From assembly GCA_964553025.1 (NCBI GenBank), contig CAZKJF010000018.1, positions 13,408 to 77,407 on the forward strand: a stretch of 64,000 nt of DNA, written 5' to 3'. Shown here one piece after another: positions 63,914 through 64,000 of this stretch. The translations under genes and the position numbers were made by a program. Source of the DNA: 2-01-FULL-49-17 sp964553025. Lineage in GTDB: Bacteria; Patescibacteriota; Minisyncoccia; 2-02-FULL-40-12; GWA2-44-9. Numbering within the stretch: position 1 is the stretch's first letter; every line of letters starts with the position of its first letter. The notes beneath the pieces are model-generated. The model saw nothing but the letters and a program-made list of their open reading frames with translations, ran no database searches and was not told the DNA's origin.

Positions 63914-64000
63914 CGGTCTCGGCGTCGGGGGTGCCCACCCCGCGACCGCAGCGTCAACGCAGGCCGGTTCGCCCGCCCCGGGAACGGTTTAAATTTACCA

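Noticed and set aside
1..64000. Possible recoding of TGA (as in Gracilibacteria/Absconditabacteria)
   Set aside because: TGA ends several well-defined genes (for example mnmA at 24649-24651 and the 8255 gene), and no conserved gene has an in-frame TGA.
1..64000. CRISPR arrays, insertion sequences, integrases or attachment sites
   Set aside because: No regularly spaced direct repeats, transposase or integrase motifs, or tRNA-flanking duplications were seen; repeats found are terminators, operators or coding linkers.

Overview
The window reads as chromosomal DNA from a member of the Candidate Phyla Radiation (Patescibacteria), most likely a Parcubacteria-like lineage. This is inferred from several traits seen together: an RNA polymerase alpha subunit with no C-terminal domain, an alanyl-tRNA synthetase that stops after the editing domain, an Obg GTPase without a C-terminal extension, many short membrane-anchored proteins with Ser/Pro/Thr linkers of the kind common in these genomes, and very tight gene packing. 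TGA is used as a stop, so the code is the standard bacterial one and the recoded Gracilibacteria/Absconditabacteria group is excluded. No gap between genes exceeds 200 bases, and I see no insertion sequence, prophage, CRISPR array or replication origin.

Layout. Bases 1-3304 hold a ribosomal/transcription operon on the minus strand (infA-rpmJ-rpsM-rpsK-rpsD-rpoA-rplQ-rplM) behind a strong promoter. Bases 3316-28302 are mostly housekeeping: a baseplate-J-like membrane protein, dusB, alaS, a UvrD-like helicase fused to a RecB-type nuclease, obgE, a DrrAB-type ABC exporter, an ECF sigma factor with a DUF5667 membrane partner, four tRNAs (His, Pro, Arg, Gly) interleaved with small genes, rarA, HU, RNase Y, gpmI, mnmA, and two lysozyme-fold cell-wall proteins. 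Bases 28379-45160 carry surface and envelope functions: a large secreted protein ending in a VirB2-like membrane hairpin, a phosphoglucose/phosphomannose isomerase, a MacAB-like exporter, a diheme ferric-reductase/NOX-like oxidoreductase, an M23 peptidase, a giant secreted polysaccharide deacetylase, a GH26-like glycosidase and a processive GT2 synthase. Bases 46500-58720 are a polysaccharide locus (glycosidase, flippase, five glycosyltransferase genes including two multidomain fusions, a large membrane protein). Its central part, about 46500-56407, is clearly richer in A+T than everything around it and looks acquired. Bases 58849-64000 hold a second ECF sigma factor, tiny stress-type proteins, a lectin-fold secreted protein, an MFS transporter, a CapA-like protein and a C39-like peptidase.

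How it works together. The right two thirds look like a programme for building, exporting and remodelling a cell-surface glycan. Sugar precursors can come from the isomerase at 30550. Glycosyltransferases and the flippase assemble and translocate chains. Secreted NodB deacetylase, GH26, GH39/GH5-like and peptidoglycan enzymes trim or bind the surface. Two ECF sigma factors with small putative partners could couple envelope state to expression.

The most notable signals are: (a) at least ten genes whose -10 box ends only 6-9 bases before the start codon, implying leaderless or nearly leaderless mRNAs; (b) a tRNA-Arg whose acceptor stem supplies the Shine-Dalgarno-like sequence of the next gene and whose last base is the A of its ATG, inside a mixed tRNA/mRNA operon; (c) a deacetylase with a carbohydrate-binding module inserted inside its catalytic domain; (d) a GH26 protein that has lost the expected nucleophile; (e) an ectodomain fused to a VirB2-like membrane hairpin. 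All functions are inferred from sequence reading alone; no database search was run.
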